Below, in pieces: positions 1 through 7,564 of a stretch of DNA of 14,151 bases. The notes below the pieces were generated by a model. It searched no databases and was not told the DNA's origin. It worked only from the letters and a program-made list of their open reading frames with translations. This DNA comes from Bacteroidota bacterium (GTDB lineage: Bacteria > Bacteroidota > Bacteroidia > Flavobacteriales > Flavobacteriaceae). The stretch covers positions 1 through 14,151 of the forward strand of contig JAACDY010000160.1 in assembly GCA_009936675.1 (NCBI GenBank), in the 5' to 3' direction. Both the position numbers and the translations under genes were made by a program. Every line of letters begins with the position of its first letter. Positions within the stretch are counted from its first letter, which is position 1.

Positions 1-45
1 GAGTACGCTGATTAGAATGAGTGTTGTAATTTTAAAAATTTTCAT
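1..45 (-). CDS. N-terminus of a probable exported protein (partial, cut by window edge)
   Basis: Read leftward from an ATG at 45-43, the window edge leaves 15 codons: MKIFKITTLILISVL. Two lysines followed by an uninterrupted hydrophobic stretch is the start of a signal peptide or lipoprotein leader, so the product is probably exported. Two further in-frame ATGs lie upstream at 72-70 and 102-100, and the frame stays open back to a stop at 138-136. I prefer the ATG at 45 because it gives the most compact leader. No clear Shine-Dalgarno sequence precedes it, which is normal in Bacteroidota. The gene is divergent from the hydrolase at 253. The function cannot be inferred because the mature part lies outside the window. 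Confidence 0.5.
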   Translation of the reverse strand, partial: MKIFKITTLILISVL

Positions 46-101
46 AAAAATAATATCGATTAATAATGACATGAATTTATGATATTTTTTTCGTAACTCC
101 A

Positions 102-109
102 TAAATTTG
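102..109 (+). promoter_or_regulatory. candidate -7 box (TAAATTTG)
   Basis: TAAATTTG matches the Bacteroidota sigma-A -7 consensus TAnnTTTG. It lies about 145 bases before the hydrolase start, in a very AT-rich divergent intergenic region. I see no TTTG -33 element at the usual distance, and such octamers arise easily in AT-rich DNA, so support is weak. Confidence 0.2.
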
Positions 110-252
110 AACACATTAATGTATGATTGACAATCTTACTCTTAATTTTAAGAAAATCCCTCCAAAATAATCCAAGTCAATAGTCTTTTGATTCTTAAAT
201 TTATCACATAATGTTTATTAATAAGTAATTTTAAAAAGAGGAATTAATTGAT

Positions 253-1113
253 ATGGACAAACCAAGAAATGACAACCAAGATATCGTTCTTCCGTCTGCT
301 TTTATTTATTCATTGAGGGTTTTAGAATTCCTTCATCCCTACCTTAGTATGCGTTTGGCTGCTTTTTTCTTCGCCAAACCCTTTAGGTACAAATTTCAAG
401 ATCGAGAAATTCCCATTTTGTCTCAGGCTCAAAAATCATCTGTCAATATCAAAAGCCTAGGAAAAACTATTTATTGTTATCATTGGAAGGGAAGAGGACC
501 CAAAGTAATACTTGTACATGGATGGAGTGGGAGAGCTACCAATTTTTATAAAATCATAGAAGCATTAATAGATTTGAATTGTGATGTTTATGCTTTTGAT
601 GCTCCCGCCCACGGTAAATCTCGAGGAGTAACGACCAATCTTCCGGAATTTATTGTTTGCTTAGAGACATTGTTAAATCGTTGGGGGCCTTTTGACGTAA
701 TTTTGGGACACTCTGGAGGTGGATTTTCAAGTGCTTATGTTTGTGCCCACCGCTCAGAAATCAAAAAACTAATATTGATTAGTCCCTTTGATCAGTCCAT
801 GGATTTGTTTGAAAAATATTATGAGCTGATTGGTTTGGGAAAAAAAGCACAAAAATTAATGTACACTTACTTTTTCCGTAAAACGAATAAAGATGTTTCT
901 GAGTTTTCAAGTTCTATCTCTGCCCAATCCATTAATGCCAAGACATTGATAATCCACGATGAAAATGATAAGGAAGTAGAACTTTACAATTCCATCAATG
1001 TTAATAAAAATCTTAAGAACGGGGAATTGATTGTCACCAAGGGATTGGGGCACCGCAGAATTTTGAGAACGGATACTGTGATCGACAAAATTGTCAGTTT
1101 TTTGAAGTCCTAA
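253..1113 (+). CDS. alpha/beta hydrolase fold protein
   Basis: This 286-residue cytoplasmic protein has the alpha/beta hydrolase core. The strand VILVHG with HGWSG (89-93) is the usual oxyanion-loop region. FDAPAHGKS (115-123) is the conserved segment after strand 4. GHSGGG (152-157) is the nucleophile elbow with Ser154. The acid is probably Asp239 (or Asp236) in IIHDENDKEV, and His267 in GLGHRR completes the triad. The length is normal for single-domain members. The N-terminal 70 residues have no obvious signal peptide and precede the core, as in several Bacteroidota relatives. AGAGGA about 10 bases before the ATG is an unusually good ribosome site for this window and supports the start. The substrate (ester, lactone, acyl group) cannot be told from sequence. 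The secreted-protein gene follows 77 bases downstream on the same strand. Confidence 0.85.
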   Translation: MDKPRNDNQDIVLPSAFIYSLRVLEFLHPYLSMRLAAFFFAKPFRYKFQDREIPILSQAQKSSVNIKSLGKTIYCYHWKGRGPKVILVHGWSGRATNFYKIIEALIDLNCDVYAFDAPAHGKSRGVTTNLPEFIVCLETLLNRWGPFDVILGHSGGGFSSAYVCAHRSEIKKLILISPFDQSMDLFEKYYELIGLGKKAQKLMYTYFFRKTNKDVSEFSSSISAQSINAKTLIIHDENDKEVELYNSINVNKNLKNGELIVTKGLGHRRILRTDTVIDKIVSFLKS

Positions 1114-1190
1114 TAACATATAATTTTTTGATCAAGAGTCTTTACAATTTCTGTATAAATCCTTAACTTTATGAATGTAATTTATTCAGG

Positions 1191-1619
1191 ATGAATTTTT
1201 GTTTGAGATATACATTTTTGGCATTTTTACTGGTTCTGCCACTCTCTGTGGAGGCACAAAGAGGTAAAACTGGAGACAAAACCTTTGCGGATCGTTTTCC
1301 TCCTGATGTCATCGTTCCCATTTCCAACACTTTTTTACTGGTTAAAAATACTGTAGATCACGATATTATTGTCTGTGTCCGAGATCAGTACAAAAAATAT
1401 CTGAACCATGTTTATATTCGAAACAATGAAGAGTATTTGTTTACTGGATTGCCTATTTCTAGAATTTACCTACAGTACAAATCAAAGGAGTTCTACTTTG
1501 AAGACCTTCAAAAGACAGTTATCAATTTTGGAGAGCGTCATACGTTTACCTTTTTCTTCGATGCGTCTATGGAGGGTAACTTTATGGTCATCGAAGAAGA
1601 GGACTTTTTTAAACCTTAG
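1191..1619 (+). CDS. small secreted protein of unknown function
   Basis: This gene encodes 142 residues. The first 22 or so form a clear Sec signal peptide: Arg6, a hydrophobic core at about 8-20, and a likely signal peptidase I site after VEA before QRG. The mature part, about 120 residues, is rich in beta-forming and aromatic residues. It includes a segment (about 76-96) of the form YIRNNEEYLFTGLP...YLQYKSKEFYF, reminiscent of small beta-sandwich regions in secreted Bacteroidota proteins, but I recognise no family and assign no function. No cysteine remains in the mature part apart from the one in IIVCVRDQ. It follows the hydrolase by 77 bases and converges on the DUF5916 gene with only 46 bases between stop codons. 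An overlapping 95-codon frame at 1408-1695 has poor protein character and is taken as a shadow. Confidence 0.7.
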   Translation: MNFCLRYTFLAFLLVLPLSVEAQRGKTGDKTFADRFPPDVIVPISNTFLLVKNTVDHDIIVCVRDQYKKYLNHVYIRNNEEYLFTGLPISRIYLQYKSKEFYFEDLQKTVINFGERHTFTFFFDASMEGNFMVIEEEDFFKP

Positions 1620-1665
1620 CGATGATTTGGGTTATGGGTGTGTGGATGCAAAGATCACCTTAGGC

Positions 1666-3909
1666 CTAGAACCAATAGGTTACCTTGAGGTTTAGACTTC
1701 TCATTCGGGGAGAAATAGGGCTTATTTCTCTTACCAAATAATTGTCATTGTAAACGAGGAAGAGGTTGGAGAGTCCGTTGAACCTCCACTGAAGTCTTGA
1801 ATTGACCCCAAGATTTTCGGTTTGTGAGTTGAATTGAACTAAGGTGGCCCAATAGAGTTTTTTGGTAAATGAAAAATCAAATTTTGGACCGACCAGCCAA
1901 AGTTTTGCAGGTTTTTCGAGGTGATTTAGTTTGATGTCATCATAGTTTAACTTTATGCTGGCCAGTAACTTGGGTTGTATTCTGAAGAAAAAATTGTTTT
2001 CAAATGAATATTTCGTCCCATCGTAAAATTTACCGTAGTTCTGCGCAATAACAAAATAAAAATCCTTTGTCCGGTTGGAGGAATAACTGATTTCAACGAT
2101 CTTGCTGTGATAAGTATTTCCTCCAGCAAGCGGTGCATCACCATTGATTCCAGTTGGGTCAAAGTCATTGGGTAGATATTCGCTTGAATTGAAAAGCCTG
2201 AATTCAAGTTTACTTTGATTGGTATAGATGGCTCTAAAACTTGCCAAGAAATTATTTTCAAGAATATTTTCGGAAGAAGAATTTAATTTAAACCACAGCC
2301 AGTGGTTATAGGAGAGTCTGTAATAATTAACCCTTCCTTTTTTGGGGTAAAACTTATGAGCGTAATAAGGACTAAATTTAGACACTCCTATTCTTCTCAA
2401 TATACCTAAATCTGACCGAAAATCGTCTCCCAAGTAGGAGTATTCAAAACTGATTTCTTGCTCCCGTGTTTCTTTTTTTAATCTGACTCCACCGCTAAAT
2501 CCATTTTCGTTTTCTAGGGGACTGAAAGAGTTGTATATAAAAAATCTACCGTTCCAAACATTATCAACGGAGTTTAAATCGTATTCTAAACCGATCAGAC
2601 GGTTGAATGTGTCATTTTGGTCAACGAAGTCGTAATCTTTTACTGTTTGTCTGTTGATGAATAAAAATTTTAGTGCAGAGCGATTGAAAACTTTTTGATT
2701 CAGGGAAAGAACGGTATTCAAATTGGAGGGAATTTCATTGGTCAGGTCATCATTGGTAAGCATACTCAGTAAACCAATTTTTAATCCATTACTTATTTTA
2801 CCACTCAACCGAATGCCACCAATAATGTCGTTTTCGACCAGTTTGCCTTCAGCATTTCTAGCTAAGCCAATTCTTCTGGTAAAAAAAGGAGCGATGGTTC
2901 TTACGGCACCAAAATTTGAAAAAAGGTCACTGTTTTGAAGGAAAAATTGTCTTTTTTCTGGTAGTTTGATTTCAAACCTTCTGAGGTTTACAATTTCATC
3001 GTCCACTTCGACCTGAGAAAAATCGGGATTATAGGTTAGATCCAAATTCAGACCATTTCCTATTGGGATTTTGACATCTCCTCCAACGGAAAAATCGCTC
3101 AAATCCTTATCCCTTTCGAAGTCTTTTACCGTGATGGCATTTATAAAAGGAATTACGGAGATATTGGCATTGGATTTGCCCAAAGGTTTTTCAAAGTGAA
3201 TCTTGCCCATAAAAGCCAAGTTGTAAACTTTGAACTCTTGGGGAATCCTCGCCCAAGTAGTTCTTTGAAATTCAGTGGCGTCAGATCTAAAAAAGTTGAA
3301 ACGCCAAGAGGTAGCTCCTTTGGGAAAATTGAGTGTTGAAAGAGGAATCCTCATTTCGATGATGTAGTATCCGGGAAAGGTTTGTCCCTCCACATCAAAT
3401 TTGGCATCCCAAGTTCTGTTAAGGTCATTCGTTGGCAGTCCTACTCCTCCATTGGAAACCAAAATATCACTTTTTACTCCTGCCATATTAGAACCAAACA
3501 TATAGGCAATATTACCATCGTTAAAGGTGTCGAATACAAAGTTGATTTTATCAGATGCCCTACCGCTGAAATCCCATTTTAGAGAAGGGATAACATAATC
3601 ATCGGAGACGGAGAATGCTTTACACATGATGTAAATATTATTATCGTCGTAAAGCAATTTGAGTTGTGTTGGATTTTTAAATTGGTTTGACTCGTTGGGA
3701 AAGTGAGACCATCCCGCATAAGTAGAGTCAGCGGTTTTCCACGCTTCCTCCAAATCATTTCCATCAATAGTAATGGGAGATGAAGTGAATTTAACGTTCA
3801 TATTGGGATGGGTTTCTTGTGTCCAACCCATGAGACTGAAACCCAAAAAAACAATTCCAATAAAAATGGTGTGATGGTGAGTCATCCCTTGTTTAATCAT
3901 ACTCAACAT
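1666..3909 (-). CDS. CBM9-like / DUF5916 outer-membrane protein
   Basis: The gene encodes 747 residues with an N-terminal signal peptide; the hydrophobic core is at about 14-28, ending near GWTQ. Residues about 38-240 resemble the CBM9-like carbohydrate-binding domain: ITIDGNDLEEAW, YDDNNIYI, then YYIIEMRIPLSTLNF. The rest matches the DUF5916 region, including the family hallmark RRFEIKLPEKRQFF. Its alternating aromatic strands and terminal KVTYWF, ending in Phe, suggest an outer-membrane beta-barrel. Length is typical of the family. Family members are usually annotated as hypothetical or carbohydrate-binding; a role in glycan or ligand handling at the cell surface is inference. The longest start is used. 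In-frame ATGs at codons 4 and 9 (3900, 3885) would give shorter leaders and cannot be excluded. It lies 99 bases downstream of the arylsulfotransferase gene on the same strand. Confidence 0.85.
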   Translation of the reverse strand: MLSMIKQGMTHHHTIFIGIVFLGFSLMGWTQETHPNMNVKFTSSPITIDGNDLEEAWKTADSTYAGWSHFPNESNQFKNPTQLKLLYDDNNIYIMCKAFSVSDDYVIPSLKWDFSGRASDKINFVFDTFNDGNIAYMFGSNMAGVKSDILVSNGGVGLPTNDLNRTWDAKFDVEGQTFPGYYIIEMRIPLSTLNFPKGATSWRFNFFRSDATEFQRTTWARIPQEFKVYNLAFMGKIHFEKPLGKSNANISVIPFINAITVKDFERDKDLSDFSVGGDVKIPIGNGLNLDLTYNPDFSQVEVDDEIVNLRRFEIKLPEKRQFFLQNSDLFSNFGAVRTIAPFFTRRIGLARNAEGKLVENDIIGGIRLSGKISNGLKIGLLSMLTNDDLTNEIPSNLNTVLSLNQKVFNRSALKFLFINRQTVKDYDFVDQNDTFNRLIGLEYDLNSVDNVWNGRFFIYNSFSPLENENGFSGGVRLKKETREQEISFEYSYLGDDFRSDLGILRRIGVSKFSPYYAHKFYPKKGRVNYYRLSYNHWLWFKLNSSSENILENNFLASFRAIYTNQSKLEFRLFNSSEYLPNDFDPTGINGDAPLAGGNTYHSKIVEISYSSNRTKDFYFVIAQNYGKFYDGTKYSFENNFFFRIQPKLLASIKLNYDDIKLNHLEKPAKLWLVGPKFDFSFTKKLYWATLVQFNSQTENLGVNSRLQWRFNGLSNLFLVYNDNYLVREISPISPRMRSLNLKVTYWF

Positions 3910-3934
3910 TAAAATTGAATTAATGTTATTGAGA

Positions 3935-3942
3935 CAAATTTA
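3935..3942 (-). promoter_or_regulatory. candidate -7 box upstream of the DUF5916 gene
   Basis: On the minus strand this reads TAAATTTG, a full match to TAnnTTTG, 26 bases before the ATG at 3909. No TTTG -33 element is at the standard spacing; the nearest CAAA on the plus strand is only 11 bases away. It suggests the DUF5916 gene can be transcribed independently of the arylsulfotransferase gene. Confidence 0.3.
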
Positions 3943-4008
3943 TAAAACTTAATCAAACCCGTGTTCGGACACGTTTCAAAAATAAATCATTTGATTTTCA
4001 AAAGCTAT

Positions 4009-5646
4009 TTATTCAATTCTTTCGGCACCAAAAAGGGTCCAACCAATTTTACTATTGGTTGTTAGCGGAAGTAATCTCATCTCCCAAACTACTTTTGGCA
4101 ATTCGGTTTTGGAGTATTCTCTGACCATTGTCCATTGCGGGAATTTAATCCTATTCCACCAAGTCATTTCGTCAAAATATTCCGGACTAAGCAGTGCGCC
4201 ATAACAAGCCAATATATTACCACTACTCTTGAGTTCACTGACCCTTCCCATGGCTATGCTGTAAACATTTTCTTCACCGTCGTTTTCTGTACTCCACAAC
4301 TTGGTTGCTTTTTTGTTGACTTCATCAATTTTATATTCAACCACATAGCTGGGACTATCAACGATCTCTTTTGTGTTTTCAAAAGGTCTTGATTGGAAAT
4401 TATTATTGTTAAAAAACAATAATGTACCCGATTGGGTATATCTGGGGGAGTGTTGGTGCCAGTTTAAACCACTTTCTGGTAGGCGGATCAATTTGTCTTT
4501 TAAATCCTCACTCCAACCAGAATTTTCAGCAAATATCCATTCGATTTCACCACTTTTTTTGTTGACCTTAATCATGGCACTTTGGTAGCGAAAGTTGACC
4601 AAATAAGCATCTTGCCCTTCAATGGGAACTACCGCATTGGCATGTGTCCAATCGATAGTATTGGGGAATCCTCTTCTGATCCAAAAATTACTGAAAGTTT
4701 CATAACCAATTCTCATTACAGGCAAATGATCAAAACTATTCCATTCGTGGACAATTTCTCCTTGAGGGTTAAATTCTACTACGACATCACCCATTACATT
4801 TTGCTTTTTTCGAGGCGCTTGGGCATTCAATTCACTGGTGTAGTAATCATCAATCTCTCTGGCTTGGGTACTCAATACCAACCTGTTACCGTTGGGCAAC
4901 AAGGCCGTGTCGTGATGAAAAGTAGGAGTGTTGACTGGGATGGCATCGGTATCTTTTCCTCTGGGCCTTTGAGTAGCATACCATTGTCTGGTGATGTTTC
5001 CTGCAAAATCTATTTCGATGATTTTATTGTCTTGGGTTATATAGGAGATATTTCCATTGGGTAAAAGATCGAAATCACTAATTCTTGAGTCACTTTGATA
5101 ATACCACAATACTTCCCCTTTCTGGTTAATGACCGTCAGTAGTCCATAGTTTTGGTTAAAACGGTTTCCACTCTCTTGAATCATACTACCTCTTCTTCTT
5201 GGATTGATAAGGGTCATTTCTTCTTTAACAGTCTGTTTACTTTTGGAAATCACAATTTTTGGGAAAAGAAAATCCTTTTGAGGAAGAGCTGGTGTTGCAA
5301 AAGTTAGTTTTTGTTTGACGTCATATATTTCACCCAAATTGTCTTTAAAACGGACGGAGATGTTGTGGTTTTTTTGAGGTCTCATATACTTTAATAAGTA
5401 GCCAAGCTCCGTTTTATCTTTTCGGTGGTATTTTAGTTTTGTTTCTCTTTCTCCATCATTGATTTCTACGATCACTGAATCTATAGGGTGTTCGGTCTTA
5501 AAATTGAGATAGGCCGTTAGGGGTACGGCTTTATTAGGGTTTTCTATAATTTTTGGAGCCACCGAAAATTGTAGGGATTGATTGGAATTACAGGATAGGA
5601 TTATTGCAACAACTAAGAAGTAGAACGATATGATCGAGTATTTCAT
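4009..5646 (-). CDS. arylsulfotransferase (ASST) family lipoprotein
   Basis: This 545-residue product starts with a lipoprotein leader (MKYSIISFYF... with IILSC, Cys19), so it is probably anchored in the envelope. Residues about 170-540 show repeated beta-propeller blades such as GEVLWYYQSD, ISDFDLLPNGNI, IIEIDFAGNI and GEIEWIF, as in arylsulfotransferases. The ASST active-site neighbourhoods are present: FHHD (243-246), WTHANAV (333-339, His335), NFRYQS (351-356, Arg353) and NWHQHSP (395-401). Characterised bacterial ASST moves sulfate between phenolic compounds without PAPS, using a histidine nucleophile plus further His and Arg residues; which of His397/His399 is the nucleophile here needs an alignment. 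Residues about 30-120 form an extra N-terminal beta-rich domain, also seen in ASST as a small beta-sandwich. True sulfotransfer is inferred, because many ASST-like propellers are untested. Confidence 0.8.
   Translation of the reverse strand: MKYSIISFYFLVVAIILSCNSNQSLQFSVAPKIIENPNKAVPLTAYLNFKTEHPIDSVIVEINDGERETKLKYHRKDKTELGYLLKYMRPQKNHNISVRFKDNLGEIYDVKQKLTFATPALPQKDFLFPKIVISKSKQTVKEEMTLINPRRRGSMIQESGNRFNQNYGLLTVINQKGEVLWYYQSDSRISDFDLLPNGNISYITQDNKIIEIDFAGNITRQWYATQRPRGKDTDAIPVNTPTFHHDTALLPNGNRLVLSTQAREIDDYYTSELNAQAPRKKQNVMGDVVVEFNPQGEIVHEWNSFDHLPVMRIGYETFSNFWIRRGFPNTIDWTHANAVVPIEGQDAYLVNFRYQSAMIKVNKKSGEIEWIFAENSGWSEDLKDKLIRLPESGLNWHQHSPRYTQSGTLLFFNNNNFQSRPFENTKEIVDSPSYVVEYKIDEVNKKATKLWSTENDGEENVYSIAMGRVSELKSSGNILACYGALLSPEYFDEMTWWNRIKFPQWTMVREYSKTELPKVVWEMRLLPLTTNSKIGWTLFGAERIE
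4402..4423 (-). repeat. 9-bp perfect inverted repeat inside the arylsulfotransferase gene
   Basis: ATTATTGTT (4402-4410) is followed by four A and then by AACAATAAT (4415-4423), its exact reverse complement. On the coding strand this is a 9-bp AT stem with a TTTT loop, encoding the LFFNNNN segment about 10 residues after the HQH active-site motif. It is likely a by-product of repeated Asn AAT codons, and no function is evident. Confidence 0.6.
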
Positions 5647-5743
5647 AGTAAATGATTAATTATGATTTTAATTAAAAGTTATTGCCCAAAAGATTATTGT
5701 AAAATAAGAGCAATTGCAAAAAATGCCAACGAGTTTTTCAAGT

Positions 5744-6481
5744 CTATTTTCTGGAATTAAGCTTGGCCAAAAGTCTTAGAATTTCAAGGTAGAGCCAGAT
5801 GAGCGTCACCAAAAGGCCAAAAGCACCATACCACTCCATGTATTTAGGAGCTCCTTTTTCAGCGCCTTCTTCTATAAAATCAAAATCTAAAACTAAATTA
5901 AGTGCAGCAATAATTACCACCACCACACTAAAACCAATACTCATGGGGGAAGCATTGTCGATTTGCATAACACCCATGCTTGAACCAAAAAATCCCATCA
6001 CAAAGTTGATCAGGTAAACGAGAGCTATACCTCCTGTGGCGGCAAAAATTCCCAATTTAAAATTTTCGGTAGGCTTGATGTAACCCGAACGATAGGCAAC
6101 CAGTAGTGATAGTAATATGCCTACGGTAAGGAAAATGGCATCGGTAACAATTCCATCATAAAGACTATTATACATAAACGAAACTCCACCTAGTAAAGCT
6201 CCTTCCAATATGGCGTATAGGGGAACTGTGATGGGTGACCATTCCTTTTTGAACACCGTGACTATGGCTATGATAAACCCTCCAATACCGCAAGCAATTA
6301 ATAGGCCAGGATTGATGGTGTTAAAGGTCAGATAACCGGTTCCTACGAGCAATAGCAAACTGATGGCTGTTTTGTTGACCGTTCCGTTGATGGTCATGGT
6401 TTCCGAGATATCTGAACTGCTCGTAAAAGCATTTTTGGTAAGGACTGGATTACCTGATCTGAATGATAAGTGGTTGGCCAT
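5744..6481 (-). CDS. Bax inhibitor-1/YccA family integral membrane protein
   Basis: This 245-residue protein has seven likely membrane spans at about 36-54, 59-77, 86-103, 111-129, 142-164, 178-198 and 214-237, preceded by a polar N-terminus. The C-terminal block NLVLDFDFIEEGAEKGAPKY (195-214) followed by MEWYGAFGLLVTLIWLYLEI is highly characteristic of the bacterial Bax1-I family. The Asp199/Asp201 region lies near the position of the aspartate pair implicated in pH-gated calcium leak in the Bacillus homologue YetJ. Relatives are variously linked to calcium leak and to membrane protease regulation (YccA with FtsH in E. coli), and neither role can be assigned here. It sits 110 bases downstream of the transglutaminase gene with its own candidate -7 box, so it is probably a separate unit. 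The ATG at 6481 gives the usual family N-terminus. Confidence 0.9.
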   Translation of the reverse strand: MANHLSFRSGNPVLTKNAFTSSSDISETMTINGTVNKTAISLLLLVGTGYLTFNTINPGLLIACGIGGFIIAIVTVFKKEWSPITVPLYAILEGALLGGVSFMYNSLYDGIVTDAIFLTVGILLSLLVAYRSGYIKPTENFKLGIFAATGGIALVYLINFVMGFFGSSMGVMQIDNASPMSIGFSVVVVIIAALNLVLDFDFIEEGAEKGAPKYMEWYGAFGLLVTLIWLYLEILRLLAKLNSRK

Positions 6482-6520
6482 TTTTGTTTGGTTTAAATTT
6501 TTAAATGAAACTTATACCAA

Positions 6521-6528
6521 CAAATATA
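6521..6528 (-). promoter_or_regulatory. candidate -7 box upstream of the BI-1 family gene
   Basis: Minus-strand TATATTTG fits TAnnTTTG exactly and sits 39 bases before the ATG at 6481, a sensible leader length. A TTTT run rather than TTTG occupies the -33 region. Confidence 0.35.
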
Positions 6529-6591
6529 ACGTGAAATGGGATGACTTTAAAATTTTGAAGTGATAAAGAAACGCTCAATTAACCCTATAAA

Positions 6592-7557
6592 CTACTGTTG
6601 TTGTTGCTGTTGTTGTTGAATCATCTCCAAGTTCCTTCTGTAGCTGTTTTGTGTACTTTTTTGATCGGTTTCAATGGATACAGAGTTGAGATTGTTCATT
6701 TCTAGATTCTCGGTTTTTCTTTTGGTATCCAAATGAACTTTAACGTCCATTAATTGGGTTTCATTTCCTTTAAAAACTCCTTTTACAGGTGCACAGTCGT
6801 TGTAATTTCTACCCACGGCCAAACGGATATGAAATTGATTGGCAATACAGTTATTGGTGGGGTCAATCCCCAACCATCCATAAGCTGGAATGAATATTTC
6901 AGCCCAAGCATGTGTAGCGCCAGCTCCACGGAGACCCTCATCAGCAAAAACATACCCACTGACATATCTTGTCGGAATTTTTATCATCCTACAGAGTTGT
7001 ATCAAGACATTGGTAAAGTCCTGACAAACCCCAGATTTTAGTTTCCAAACCTCATCAATTGTTGTAAAAACATTGGTTACCCCCTTTTGATAATTGAAGT
7101 TTTTGTTGATGTAATCACATAATCTTTTGACATTTTCGAGCGGGTAGTCATTCTTGTCAATCATTGTTTTTAACAAACCTTTTAGTGGTTCAATAGCATC
7201 GATTTTTTCAAGGGTTAAGAAAGGAAGATAGTCAATGGATTTGGCCATTTCTTCGATGAATTTCCACTGGTCTTTAGCCGACGTTTTTTCCTCAGGTAGA
7301 TCAATTCTCTTCGAGATGATTTCAGCCTCCGAGCTTATGATTAGAGTTTTATGGGGTGGGACATAGGTAAAAAACCCTACGCGGTTGTTAAAATCGTCCA
7401 AATAGCTAAAAATATTTGGATTATCAGAGATGGTCAGCTTGTGGTTTACCAACTGTTGATTCATGTCATTAAAAGGGTAGAGGAGAATCTTATTGGCGCT
7501 CTCGAAAACGGGATTGGAGTAGCTGTATTGGGTAGTGTGGTATAAATAAAATTTCAT
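6592..7557 (-). CDS. transglutaminase-like cysteine peptidase with bacterial N-terminal domain and poly-Gln tail
   Basis: This 321-residue protein lacks a signal peptide. Residues 1-80 (MKFYLYHTTQYSYSNPVFES...) match the bacterial transglutaminase N-terminal region, including the internal Tyr-rich YSYSNPV strand. The catalytic core follows: SGVCQDF with Cys178, ATHAWAEIF with His216, and GIDPTN with Asp232, an intact Cys-His-Asp triad. Family members act as peptidases or amidases or as crosslinking enzymes; for this clade the substrate is unknown. The domain ends near residue 275. A polar tail follows and finishes in eight consecutive glutamines (314-321). The gene is third in a tight unit, 7 bases after the alpha-E gene, and this trio with the circularly permuted ATP-grasp gene recurs in many bacteria. 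Comparative-genomic work has predicted that it makes or removes a peptide modification. Confidence 0.9.
   Translation of the reverse strand: MKFYLYHTTQYSYSNPVFESANKILLYPFNDMNQQLVNHKLTISDNPNIFSYLDDFNNRVGFFTYVPPHKTLIISSEAEIISKRIDLPEEKTSAKDQWKFIEEMAKSIDYLPFLTLEKIDAIEPLKGLLKTMIDKNDYPLENVKRLCDYINKNFNYQKGVTNVFTTIDEVWKLKSGVCQDFTNVLIQLCRMIKIPTRYVSGYVFADEGLRGAGATHAWAEIFIPAYGWLGIDPTNNCIANQFHIRLAVGRNYNDCAPVKGVFKGNETQLMDVKVHLDTKRKTENLEMNNLNSVSIETDQKSTQNSYRRNLEMIQQQQQQQQ
6595..6618 (-). repeat. (CAA CAA CAA CAG)x2 codon repeat encoding Gln8
   Basis: The last eight sense codons of the transglutaminase gene are a perfect 12-base tandem duplication, CAACAACAACAG twice, followed directly by TAG. Because the unit is a multiple of three, slippage would change the tail length without shifting the frame. 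Confidence 0.9.
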
Positions 7558-7564
7558 CTTTGTT

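Noticed and set aside
1670..1681. AACC-AATA-GGTT hairpin between the convergent genes as a terminator
   Set aside because: The stem is only 4 bp, there is no T run, and it lies within the last codons of the DUF5916 gene.
1408..1695. 95-codon plus-strand open frame overlapping the secreted protein gene
   Set aside because: It lacks the signal peptide, has irregular composition and runs into the end of the DUF5916 gene. The 1191 frame is clearly the coding one.
4582..5064. 160-codon plus-strand open frame
   Set aside because: It lies wholly antisense to the well-supported arylsulfotransferase gene and has no family resemblance.
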